44,997 bases of DNA from positions 1 to 44,997 of the forward strand of contig SXUI01000023.1 in the NCBI GenBank assembly GCA_005790605.1, written 5' to 3'. The position numbers and the translations under genes are program-made. How positions within the stretch are numbered: position 1 is the first letter of the stretch; every line of letters begins with the position of its first letter. This DNA comes from Planctomycetia bacterium (lineage in GTDB: Bacteria; Planctomycetota; Phycisphaerae; Phycisphaerales; SM1A02). The notes beneath the pieces were generated by a model. The model was not told the DNA's origin and did no database searches. It was given only the letters and a program-made list of their open reading frames with translations. Shown in pieces: positions 16,014 through 24,309 of this stretch.

Positions 16014-17906
16014 ATGCTTTGTTTCGCCACACTCCTCCTCGCCAGCGCACTTCTCTCAGCCGAGGATTGCCCGCTCCACGCTCAGCCTAGCAAACAAAGT
16101 GATCGGATTGACGGGGCGTCGGGAACGACCTGGGTGAACGACGGGTTACGAAGCGCGCTTGGCATGCATGGCAGCGGCGAAGTTCTCCTCGTCGCAAGCG
16201 GAGAACAGAACTGCGTCTTCGCGTGGATCGATGGTCGTTCGGCCGAACGCGTCGATGCAATCGGAACCTTGCAATGGCCTGTCGCGTTGGCCAGTGACGC
16301 GGAGTCGCTCTTGATTGCGGAGCGCGGCGCGGGGCGCGTCGCGATCTTTCATGGAGTGAATCGATTCATACTTGGCGAGGGAGTGCTTCGAACCCCATGC
16401 GCTGTCGCGGCAGACGGCACGCTCGTTGCAGTGGCTGATGATGGTCGTGGCGAGGTCATCGTCTTTGATCTCGCGGCTCCGAACAATGCGATTGTCGCGC
16501 GGCTTGAGGGCACTCGCCCCAGCGGCGTTGCCTTTGACGGACTCGGGAATCTCTGGTGGAGCGATGCAGCGCAGCACACACTGCATCAGGTCGCTGATCA
16601 TGGGCGCGGCGCGTCGCGGAGCTTCGGCGAGCGCGGTTCTTTCCCTGGCCAGTACACCGAGCCGCGCGCGTTGACGGCGCGAGGCGAGTGTTTGTTCGTG
16701 GCGGATCATCTCAACCACCGCATCGCGCTCGTGAACGCAAAGACCGGCGCATTCATGAGCTATTGGGGCATGCATGCCGTCGTGCCGCGACAGGGAGACG
16801 GTCGGATTCACTATCCCGACTCCATTTCGCTCAACGCGGATGGTTCGGTGGCCGCAATCGCCGAAGGATTCGAAGATCGCGTGCAACTCTTCACAACGGG
16901 CGGATCAGCGCCGTTGGATGACGGACTTGGCAGTGGGAAAGGCGCGGTTTCAAGCCACTTCGGGAGTGAAGCCGCATGCGCAGGCGGATTACTCGCGATG
17001 CACGAGCCTGAAACGGGCGCGATCATTCTCTTCGATGCACTGAACACACCGCCCTACAACATCGCGACCGTTGGTGCGAGTGGAGCGAGTCCGGGTCGAT
17101 ATCCGTCCGTCAGTGCCCTCGCGGTCGCGGAGGATGGCGCGCGATTTCTGGTGGCGGATGAATCCCGTCACTTGCTCGATCTTTGGTCGTGCACAGTCGA
17201 TCGGTCGAAGCCTCTCTTTTGGGATGCGTTTGGCGCGAGGCTGGTGCGATCTCTTGATCTGTCGCAGGTTCACAATGCGGCAGCCGGCGTAGAACCGGCG
17301 CGAATACCGCGAATCGTCGATCTCGAGTGCGGATCGAAGGCCATCTTCGCCCTTGATGCGGCGAATCGTGCCGTCCTTGTATTTGATCCCGCGCTGCGAT
17401 GCATCGAGATCAATCCGCTGCCTGACTCGGCGCGCGATGTCGTGGAGTTCGATCATGTCGGACAGTGTCTTGTTGTTGCGGATCCAGGCGCGAGTTGCCT
17501 ATGGGTTCGCGAGGCGAACGGGGAATGGCGACAAGTTGCTGCGCTTGAGACCGGTTCAGGAACAGTTCCTCTCGTTCGACCAATGGGGGTGACTGGGACC
17601 AAAGACAACGCCCTCGTCGTGAGTGACGCCTCGCGAGACTGTTTGTACCTGTGTGTCCCAGGAACAGCCGAGCGCGTGCGCACAGACCTCGCGCGGGTGA
17701 TCGGCATCCGCGGTGAACTTGACGAAGAATTCTGGTTGCCGCTGAGCATCGCGCCACTTGGTGATGGGTTTACGGTCGTCGATCGAGGCAATCACCGTTT
17801 TCAACTCTTCGACGGCGAAGGACATTGGAGTTTGACCACTTCCTTGAGCCGTTTCTACTCGCGCAAACGAACGCCGGCCACCGATACGACGGGGAACGAG
17901 TCATGA
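16014..17906 (+). CDS. Secreted NHL-repeat beta-propeller protein
   Basis: Protein of 630 residues from the ATG at 16014, giving the signal peptide MLCFATLLLASALLSAEDC; a TTG at 15969 would add 15 Arg-rich residues. NHL-like repeats are seen throughout: GVAFDGLGNLWWSDAAQHTL, PRALTARGECLFVADHLNHR, DRGNHRFQLFDGEG and others, suggesting one or two six-bladed propellers. NHL proteins are binding scaffolds; no catalytic motif is visible. The stop overlaps the next gene by 4 bp (ATGA), and the di-heme protein gene follows, so it likely works in the periplasm with those two. Confidence 0.85.
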   Translation: MLCFATLLLASALLSAEDCPLHAQPSKQSDRIDGASGTTWVNDGLRSALGMHGSGEVLLVASGEQNCVFAWIDGRSAERVDAIGTLQWPVALASDAESLLIAERGAGRVAIFHGVNRFILGEGVLRTPCAVAADGTLVAVADDGRGEVIVFDLAAPNNAIVARLEGTRPSGVAFDGLGNLWWSDAAQHTLHQVADHGRGASRSFGERGSFPGQYTEPRALTARGECLFVADHLNHRIALVNAKTGAFMSYWGMHAVVPRQGDGRIHYPDSISLNADGSVAAIAEGFEDRVQLFTTGGSAPLDDGLGSGKGAVSSHFGSEAACAGGLLAMHEPETGAIILFDALNTPPYNIATVGASGASPGRYPSVSALAVAEDGARFLVADESRHLLDLWSCTVDRSKPLFWDAFGARLVRSLDLSQVHNAAAGVEPARIPRIVDLECGSKAIFALDAANRAVLVFDPALRCIEINPLPDSARDVVEFDHVGQCLVVADPGASCLWVREANGEWRQVAALETGSGTVPLVRPMGVTGTKDNALVVSDASRDCLYLCVPGTAERVRTDLARVIGIRGELDEEFWLPLSIAPLGDGFTVVDRGNHRFQLFDGEGHWSLTTSLSRFYSRKRTPATDTTGNES

Positions 17907-18364
17907 GGAGCACAGTGCGATCATCGTTCGCCAACGGCACCGCGCTTTCCCTCGCTGTGTTCTCATTGGCGGTTCTGTGTGGATGTGACGGAAGAGTTTC
18001 GACGACACCGCCGATCGATGTACCGGTGCTCGGTCCGTGGGAGACCGCGCTGAGTGCCGATGGAACATACAGCGTTGCATGGCGAGTCGTCGGCGGCGCG
18101 ATTCCGAAGGCCGACCCATTTGATGTGGAGGTTCGCATCCTCGACGCAGGGGGAAATCCTGCTGATGTCTCGTGCATGATGGATGCGGAGATGCCCGAGC
18201 ATGGACACGGCATGAATGTCGTGCCAGTGATGGAGCCGCGTGGTCGAGGAGAGTTTCTTGCGAAGGGACTACTGCTGCACATGCCTGGCCGTTGGTCGAT
18301 CATGGTTGATGTGAAGAACGGTGCAATCACCGAGCGTGCACAGTTTCTCTACCTGATGCCATGA
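17903..18364 (+). CDS. YtkA/FixH-like lipoprotein with Met/His motif
   Basis: Protein of 153 residues starting at the ATGA overlap with the NHL gene. The N-terminal hydrophobic stretch ends LAVLCGCDG, a plausible lipobox (C28). The domain (about 48-150) resembles YtkA/FixH-like immunoglobulin-type modules: DPFDVEVRILDAGGNPA, then MPEHGHGMN and GRWSIMVDV. Residues 91-104 hold C91, M92, M93, M97, H100, H102 and M104, a possible copper or other soft-metal site. One base separates its stop from the start of the di-heme protein. Metal binding is inferred, not known. Confidence 0.8.
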   Translation: MRSTVRSSFANGTALSLAVFSLAVLCGCDGRVSTTPPIDVPVLGPWETALSADGTYSVAWRVVGGAIPKADPFDVEVRILDAGGNPADVSCMMDAEMPEHGHGMNVVPVMEPRGRGEFLAKGLLLHMPGRWSIMVDVKNGAITERAQFLYLMP

Positions 18365-18365
18365 G

Positions 18366-19679
18366 ATGCTTCCCATGACGCCGAGCGTCGCTCCGAAACG
18401 ACCCAACATTTGGCTGCGGATCCCGCTCGTGCTTTGCGGTGCAGGGATCTTTGTGTTGATCGCGCGGTACTCGCAACCTAGCGAAGAGCAACTCCAGCGA
18501 ATGCGGTTGGTGAAGTCGCTCGAGCCATTTCTTGAACGGGCTGCGGTGCCGGTCGATCACACGAATCGCTGGTCTGATGATGCGCGCGCGGCGGCGTTTG
18601 GGGAGATGCTCTTCTTCGATCCTCGATTTTCGTCTAACGGTGAAGTGAGTTGCGCGACCTGTCACGATCCAGCGCGCGCATTCACCGATGGCAAGCGCGT
18701 CGCGATCGGCGTTGGTACCGGAGCGCGCAACACTCCGACGGTCCTCGGAAGTGCGAGGCAGCGCTGGCAGACTTGGGATGGGCGTGCGGACACGCTCTGG
18801 TCGCAGGCAGCCGAGCCGATGGAAGCTGCGCCCGAGATGGACTTCGACCGGCTGAGCGCGGTGCAACTCGTGCGCCAAGACCCTGACTTGCTCGAAGCGT
18901 ATGAAGCAGCATTCGGCGCGATGCCATTAGGTTTGCCTCCGGTCGAGTTTGCTCAACGAGCTCGACCAGTGCGTGAAGGTTCGTCACCTGATGCGCTCTC
19001 AATCGCGTGGGATGCGCTCGTTCCATCGCGGCGCGAGGCGATTGATGAAGTCTTTTCACGCATGACGAAGTCGCTCGGCGCATTCCAGCGCACGCTTGAT
19101 GCCGATCGATCGCGATTCGATATCTACGCGAAGGCAGTTTGCGAGAAGGATGAGCAAGGCGAGGCTGCCTTGAGTCCCGCCGAAGCGCGAGGGTGGATCG
19201 TTTTTCACGAAGTCGCGAAGTGCGATCAATGTCATTCTGGTGTGGAGTTCACGGATGGTGAGTTTCACAACCTCGGATTGCCCGGCGCGGCTGGTCGCCT
19301 TCCTGACGACCGTGGTCGGCATGGCGCGATCGAGAAACTCAAACACGATCCCTTTAGCTCAGCGGGAGCGTTCAGTGATGATGCGGATGGGAAACAAGCG
19401 ACGCTCGTCCGAGGCTTGAAGTCCGATCCTGAAACATGGGGTCAGATGCGAACGCCGAGCCTGCGAAACGTCGGATTGACCGCCCCGTACATGCATGACG
19501 GGCGCTTCACGACGCTCGAAGAAGTCGTGCAGTTTTATGACCTCCTCGAGGGTGCGGTAGCCCTCGATCATCATCGGGAGGCGGTGCTCCGCCCACTTAG
19601 GCTGAGTGATGCGCAGAAATCTGACCTTGTCGCGTTCCTCAAGGCGCTCAACGCGACGAGCGCTGACGCCAAAGAGTGA
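18366..19679 (+). CDS. MauG/cytochrome c peroxidase family di-heme protein
   Basis: Protein of 437 residues with an N-terminal membrane anchor (about 16-34) and two c-type heme sites: CATCH (96-100) and CDQCH (286-290). The family motifs LFFDPRFS, TWDGRADTLWSQA and RNVGLTAPYMHDGRFTTLEEVV (Y375/M376 near the expected distal-ligand region) are present. Members either reduce H2O2 or oxidise protein residues, as MauG and MbnH do. It is the third gene of a tight unit with an NHL protein and a YtkA-like lipoprotein, so a protein-modification or metal-linked redox role is possible. Confidence 0.9.
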   Translation: MLPMTPSVAPKRPNIWLRIPLVLCGAGIFVLIARYSQPSEEQLQRMRLVKSLEPFLERAAVPVDHTNRWSDDARAAAFGEMLFFDPRFSSNGEVSCATCHDPARAFTDGKRVAIGVGTGARNTPTVLGSARQRWQTWDGRADTLWSQAAEPMEAAPEMDFDRLSAVQLVRQDPDLLEAYEAAFGAMPLGLPPVEFAQRARPVREGSSPDALSIAWDALVPSRREAIDEVFSRMTKSLGAFQRTLDADRSRFDIYAKAVCEKDEQGEAALSPAEARGWIVFHEVAKCDQCHSGVEFTDGEFHNLGLPGAAGRLPDDRGRHGAIEKLKHDPFSSAGAFSDDADGKQATLVRGLKSDPETWGQMRTPSLRNVGLTAPYMHDGRFTTLEEVVQFYDLLEGAVALDHHREAVLRPLRLSDAQKSDLVAFLKALNATSADAKE

Positions 19680-19686
19680 CCCATTG

Positions 19687-19704
19687 AGCAAGTGCAAACT
19701 TGCT
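19687..19704 (+). terminator. Possible terminator after the di-heme protein gene
   Basis: A 7-bp perfect stem (19687-19693 with 19698-19704) closes a GCAA tetraloop, 8 bases after the stop codon. Only a short T run follows, so it is a weak intrinsic terminator at best. Confidence 0.4.
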
Positions 19705-19757
19705 TTGGGGTCAAAAAAGGGTCAGAGAACTACCGATTTCGTTTCCATAAACAGGAG

Positions 19758-19776
19758 TGCCCGATACATTTGGGCA
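19758..19776 (+). other. Hairpin in the leader of the dockerin-protein gene
   Basis: A 7-bp inverted repeat (19758-19764 with 19770-19776, one G-T pair) with loop TACAT lies 90 bases before the start of the choice-of-anchor-B gene. It may be an operator or a leader structure; the rest of the 186-bp gap shows no clear promoter. Confidence 0.3.
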
Positions 19777-19865
19777 GTCCCTATGCATCGAGGTGAGGTT
19801 TCGTGCGCCATCGCGCTCGGAACCCGCGCACTCTCACGCTTGAACTGTCTGACTCGGAGCTATTC

Positions 19866-22124
19866 ATGAAGATTCGACCGAAGCATGCTCTCACTCTTCT
19901 CGCCGCGGCTGCCATGGTGGTGCTTCCGACCTTCGCGCATGAGGGCGATGGAAAGGCGCGCGATCGACAGAAGCCAGTCCGCGGTCCTGTCTACCGCGCG
20001 GCCGAAGGCGGCGTCGCGGGCGAGTCGTTTGCAGCCAGCGGTGTTGCACTCAAGAGTTGGTTCCCACTCAACACCCTCGATGCTGCCGCGACGAGTGGCA
20101 ACAGCTGCTGGGGATACATCTCGCCCGCAGGTCGCGAGTACGCAATCATCGGCATCTCGAGCGGTACGGCGTGGGTGGAGATCACCGATCCAGCGAACGC
20201 GCAACTGCGCGCGTTCCGAACCGGTCCAACAAGTCTTTGGCGCGATATGCGCGTCTTCGGAACGACTTGCTACTGCGCTTCGGAAGGTGGAAGCGGCATC
20301 CAGATTTTCGACATGTCGCAACTTGACGCGACTGGCAATGTCACGGTGCTTGGCACGATCAACACTCCAACGGGCACCAATGCCGCAACGCACACGCTCG
20401 CGATTGATACGGTCAGCGGCACCCTCTTCCGTGCAGGCGGTGGTTCCAACGGCATCCGTATGTACGACGTGAATACGACGCCAGGGAATCCTCCGTATGT
20501 AGGGGCGTGGTCGTCGATTTATGTCCACGAAATGACGCCCCACACCTACACGAGTGGCGTGTACGCAGGGAAGCAAATCGCATTCTGCTGCGGTGGTGGA
20601 AATGGCGGCAACGCCAACACTGGCCTTTACATCGTGGATGTCACGAACAAGGCGGCGCCAGTGCAACTTGGGTTCGTCACCTATCCCGGCGCGCGGTACT
20701 GCCATCAGGGTTGGTTGAGCGAAGACCTGAAGTACTTCTACATCAACGACGAGCTTGACGAGGGTGCGACCACGACGACCTGCGACACGATCGTTATCAA
20801 CGTGCAGTCCTTGACCGCGCCGACCTATGTAGGCAAGTTCACCAATGGAAATCCCTCCATTGGTCACAATCTGTTCACCAAGAACGGGCTCGTCTTCGAA
20901 GCGAACTATCGCTCCGGCATGCGTGTTTTCGATTTGGGTGTGAGTCAGACGAACCCCCCAGAAGTCGCCTACTTCGACACCTACCCGGCAGGCGACGCCG
21001 CGAACTTCAACGGTCTTTGGAATGTCTGGCCATACTTCCCGAGTGGCACCATCATCGGGAGCGACCTTGAGCGCGGTCTCTTCGTCTGGCGCCTGCAAGT
21101 CGATGCGGCGAACTTTGAGTTGGTTGGAACTGCACCGACCTTCGTGAGCCCGCTCGGAACCTCGACTGTTGATATGCGAGTGTTCGCGGCTGCTGGTCAG
21201 TCGATCAATCCATCCTCGGTCAAGATGAACATCACCGGTTCGACGGGAAGTTCGGTTGATGTCTCGATGACTCCCCTCGGTGGTGATGTCTATCGTGCGA
21301 TCTTCCCAGCGGATGACTGCACGACGCTCGCTTCGTACACTTTCACGGCGTCGAACAATGCCGGTGATTCGTCGACCGATCTCAACATGCGATCGACGAC
21401 CTACGCGCTCGCGTCGACAGAAGTCTCGCTCGATGCGTTTGAAACCAACCTGGGTTGGACTGGCGGCGTTGCGGGCGATACAGCGACAGCTGGCCTCTGG
21501 GTCCGCGCGGATCCCGTTGGGACGACCGCGCAGCCAGAAGACGACCATAGCACCACTGGCACGATGTGTTGGATTACGGGCAACGGCGTGGCCGGTGGCG
21601 CGGTAGGTGCTGCGGATGTCGACGGCGGATCGGCGACGCTCTTGAGTCCCGCGCTGAACCTCGCGAGTTTCGAAGAACCCATGATCGCCTATCACCGTTG
21701 GTACTCGAACAATCAAGGAGCCTCTGCAGGACTCGACTCGATGCCGGTGGAGATTTCCGCCGACAACGGCGTGACTTGGGTGCAACTCGAGCTCGTGACC
21801 GAAAACGCTGGTGCGTGGGTGCGCAAGGCATTCCGCGTCCGCGACTTCATCACGCCAACCGCACAGGTCCGCGTTCGTTTCATCGCGCGCGATCTGGATT
21901 CCGGTAGCGTCGTGGAAGCCGGACTTGATGACTTCCACATCTACAACCTTGACTGCCCCAACACGCTGATGGGCGATCTCAACAGCGACGGCGCCGTGAA
22001 CGCAGCTGATCTTACGATCATGCTCAACGCATGGGGCTCGTCGAACGCAGCGGCAGATCTCTCGGGCAACGGCATGGTTGGCGCGGAAGATATTTCCATG
22101 CTTCTCAACGGTTGGACGGGCTGA
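19866..22124 (+). CDS. Choice-of-anchor-B (LVIVD-repeat) secreted protein with dockerin-like C-terminus
   Basis: Protein of 752 residues. ATG at 19866 has GGAG six bases upstream and begins a signal peptide (LTLLAAAAMVVLPTFA). The first ~400 residues carry LVIVD-type propeller repeats (AWVEITDPANAQLRAFR; GIQIFDMSQL; GLYIVDVTNKAAPVQLG; GMRVFDLG) of the choice-of-anchor-B family. An Ig-like segment and a beta-sandwich region follow. The last 50 residues (703-752) hold two Ca-binding dockerin-like loops: GDLNSDGAVNAADL and ADLSGNGMVGAEDI. Secreted and probably surface-retained or part of a protein assembly; partner cohesins are not in the window. Confidence 0.9.
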   Translation: MKIRPKHALTLLAAAAMVVLPTFAHEGDGKARDRQKPVRGPVYRAAEGGVAGESFAASGVALKSWFPLNTLDAAATSGNSCWGYISPAGREYAIIGISSGTAWVEITDPANAQLRAFRTGPTSLWRDMRVFGTTCYCASEGGSGIQIFDMSQLDATGNVTVLGTINTPTGTNAATHTLAIDTVSGTLFRAGGGSNGIRMYDVNTTPGNPPYVGAWSSIYVHEMTPHTYTSGVYAGKQIAFCCGGGNGGNANTGLYIVDVTNKAAPVQLGFVTYPGARYCHQGWLSEDLKYFYINDELDEGATTTTCDTIVINVQSLTAPTYVGKFTNGNPSIGHNLFTKNGLVFEANYRSGMRVFDLGVSQTNPPEVAYFDTYPAGDAANFNGLWNVWPYFPSGTIIGSDLERGLFVWRLQVDAANFELVGTAPTFVSPLGTSTVDMRVFAAAGQSINPSSVKMNITGSTGSSVDVSMTPLGGDVYRAIFPADDCTTLASYTFTASNNAGDSSTDLNMRSTTYALASTEVSLDAFETNLGWTGGVAGDTATAGLWVRADPVGTTAQPEDDHSTTGTMCWITGNGVAGGAVGAADVDGGSATLLSPALNLASFEEPMIAYHRWYSNNQGASAGLDSMPVEISADNGVTWVQLELVTENAGAWVRKAFRVRDFITPTAQVRVRFIARDLDSGSVVEAGLDDFHIYNLDCPNTLMGDLNSDGAVNAADLTIMLNAWGSSNAAADLSGNGMVGAEDISMLLNGWTG

Positions 22125-22155
22125 TTCTGCACGCAACTTGCTTTAGAGTGCGCGA

Positions 22156-22965
22156 GTGAAGTACGCACACTCGAATGCATTTCGCGCCGCTCGTGCGCTT
22201 GGAGTTTCCCTCCTCGCATTAGCGGCGTTTTTCTCGGCAGCGGCACAGGATGCTCCGGGCACACCGTCCGCTTCGAAGGGATTCAAGGTGGCGATTCCAG
22301 GGTGGACTGGTGAACTCGCATTTGTTCCATTCACCGCGGGCGATGGCTCGACGAAGTATGTTTCGACCATGGAGATTCCATGGGACCTCTTCGATGTGTT
22401 CGTGTTTTCACTCGATGAGAAGTCCGCGACCGATGCCTCGAAGGCAGTGACGAAACCTACCAAGCCGTATGTCGCCGCCGACCGCGGATTCGGTCACGCA
22501 GGGTATCCAGCGATTTCATTGAGCCACAAGAACGCGACGCAGTGCGCGCAGTGGATCGGCGCGAAGGCGAGTATCGCGGCGAGACTCCCGACCGATGCAG
22601 AGTGGCAGTTGCTCTGCGCGCAGGCGAAGATTCCGAACGATGCGCTCGCCGACTACGCGTGGACGGTAGAAAACTCGCCAGACACCACGCACAAGTGCGG
22701 GAAAAAGAAAGCGGACGCGCTTGGTTGCTTCGACTTGCTCGGCAATGCCGGTGAGTGGGTCAATGACGCCGAGCACGCGCGTTTGATGGGAGGGTCGTTT
22801 CAGGACACGCGAAGTAGTGTGGGCTGCGCAAGCATGCTCACACCAACGGAGGACTGGAACGCGAGTGATCCGCAGTTTCCAAAGTCGGTGTGGTGGCTCG
22901 CGGACGGACCGTTCTGCGGCTTCCGCGTCGTCAGTGACACCGCACCGAAGAGCACGAAGCACTAA
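22156..22965 (+). CDS. SUMF1/formylglycine-enzyme-fold secreted protein
   Basis: Protein of 269 residues from a GTG start, with a signal peptide ending near AAAQDAP. The SUMF1 (FGE-sulfatase) fold is recognised by YPAISLSHKNATQCAQWIG, ARLPTDAEWQLLC, CFDLLGNAGEWVND and GPFCGFRVV. The catalytic cysteine pair of true formylglycine-generating enzymes is not convincingly present, and no sulfatase gene is nearby, so it is probably one of the many SUMF1-fold proteins with another, unknown role. It lies 36 bp upstream of the Gfo/Idh/MocA gene. Confidence 0.85.
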   Translation: MKYAHSNAFRAARALGVSLLALAAFFSAAAQDAPGTPSASKGFKVAIPGWTGELAFVPFTAGDGSTKYVSTMEIPWDLFDVFVFSLDEKSATDASKAVTKPTKPYVAADRGFGHAGYPAISLSHKNATQCAQWIGAKASIAARLPTDAEWQLLCAQAKIPNDALADYAWTVENSPDTTHKCGKKKADALGCFDLLGNAGEWVNDAEHARLMGGSFQDTRSSVGCASMLTPTEDWNASDPQFPKSVWWLADGPFCGFRVVSDTAPKSTKH

Positions 22966-23001
22966 CCGTTCGAACACCAGCGCCACACAAAGGAACGCAA
23001 G

Positions 23002-24303
23002 ATGACCATCGACAATTCCCGCCGGACATTTTTCACTTCTACCCTCGGCGTCGGACTTGCTGCGAGCCTCGCGGTTCCAGCAGCCGTCTCCTTGTTGACC
23101 CGCGGCTCGTTTGCGCAGGGCGCGAACGGCGCTGCACCGAAGTTGCGCATCGCGGTCATCGGTTGCGGAGGTCGCGGAACGGGAGCGATGTTCAACGCCA
23201 TCGAAGCAGGGCAGTCGAGTGGCTACGAGATCGAAGTCGTCGCGCTTGGTGACTTGTTCCCTGAGCGGACCGCGCGCGCGAATGAAGGACTCGTCAAGGC
23301 GGGGCACCATGAAGTTTCCGCAGCAAGCGTGTTCAACGGATTCGACGCATACAAGCAGGTCTGCGCGAGCAATTGTGATGTGGTGATTCTCGCGACTCCA
23401 CCTGGATTTCGATCCATTCATTTCGCGGCAGCCGTCGACGCTCGGAAACATGTTTTCACTGAGAAGCCAGTTGCGGTGGACGGGCCTGGGATCCGGCGGT
23501 TCCTCGCGGCAGCCGCGAAGAGCAAAGAGTTCGGTTTGAAAGTTGTCGCGGGAACACAGCGCCGTCACGAACAGTGCTACATCGACGCGATGGCGCGCAT
23601 TCACGGCGGAGACATCGGCAAGGTCATCGCCGCGCGCTGCTACTGGAACATGGGCAGTCTCTGGAATGTCGCACCGGATGCTTCGAAGTCCGATGTCGAG
23701 AATCAGGTTCGGAACTGGCTCTATCACGCGTGGCTCTCCGGTGATCACATCGTGGAGCAGCATGTGCATCAACTCGATGTGATGCAGTGGGTGATGCAAG
23801 CGGATCCGATTTTGGTGCGGGGCGTCGGAGGTCGGCAAGTGCGAACGGACACGCAACTCTTCGGACACATCTTCGATCACTTCGGGCTCGAGTATGTCTA
23901 CCCCAACGATCGATTCGTCCTCAGCATGTGTCGCCAGCAGGATGGCACCGATGGCAAGGTCGAAGAACTGATCACAGGCAGCGAAGGCACCGCGTCTTTG
24001 CAGTCGGGCGCTGCGTCGATCACTGGACCGAAGGCTTGGAGATTCGGTGGAAAGCAGACAGGACCCTATCTGCAAGAGCACATCGATTTGCAGAATGCAA
24101 TTCGCAACAACCTCCCCGTCAACGAAGGCGAGCAGGTTGCGAAGAGCACGCTCGTCGCGATCATGGGCCGTATGGCCGCGTACTCCGGCAAGGAAGTCAC
24201 ATGGGAGCAGGCGTTGCACTCGCAAGAAGAATTGATGCCAGAGTCCGTTGAGTTTGGACCTCGGCCGCAGGCGCCCGTTGCGATCCCAGGCAAGAGCGGG
24301 TAA
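23002..24303 (+). CDS. Tat-exported Gfo/Idh/MocA-family oxidoreductase
   Basis: Protein of 433 residues. A Tat signal with SRRTFF at 6-11 and a hydrophobic stretch to about 38 (GSFAQ) precedes a Rossmann fold, IAVIGCGGRGTG, and the family motif FTEKPVAVDGPG. The C-terminal part (HVHQLDVMQWVMQADP) is the substrate half. These enzymes use NAD(P) to oxidise or reduce sugars, inositols or similar; exported members are abundant in Planctomycetota and often keep a tightly bound cofactor. The sugar substrate is unknown. Expected location: periplasm. Confidence 0.92.
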   Translation: MTIDNSRRTFFTSTLGVGLAASLAVPAAVSLLTRGSFAQGANGAAPKLRIAVIGCGGRGTGAMFNAIEAGQSSGYEIEVVALGDLFPERTARANEGLVKAGHHEVSAASVFNGFDAYKQVCASNCDVVILATPPGFRSIHFAAAVDARKHVFTEKPVAVDGPGIRRFLAAAAKSKEFGLKVVAGTQRRHEQCYIDAMARIHGGDIGKVIAARCYWNMGSLWNVAPDASKSDVENQVRNWLYHAWLSGDHIVEQHVHQLDVMQWVMQADPILVRGVGGRQVRTDTQLFGHIFDHFGLEYVYPNDRFVLSMCRQQDGTDGKVEELITGSEGTASLQSGAASITGPKAWRFGGKQTGPYLQEHIDLQNAIRNNLPVNEGEQVAKSTLVAIMGRMAAYSGKEVTWEQALHSQEELMPESVEFGPRPQAPVAIPGKSG

Positions 24304-24309
24304 GCGCGG

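Noticed and set aside
19860-22136. 758-codon open frame on the minus strand
   Set aside because: It mirrors the whole choice-of-anchor-B gene, has an Arg/His-rich composition without motifs, and the plus strand has a signal peptide, repeats and dockerin.
22516-24225. 569-codon open frame on the minus strand
   Set aside because: It is the antisense of the SUMF1-fold and Gfo/Idh/MocA genes and spans both; no recognisable domain.
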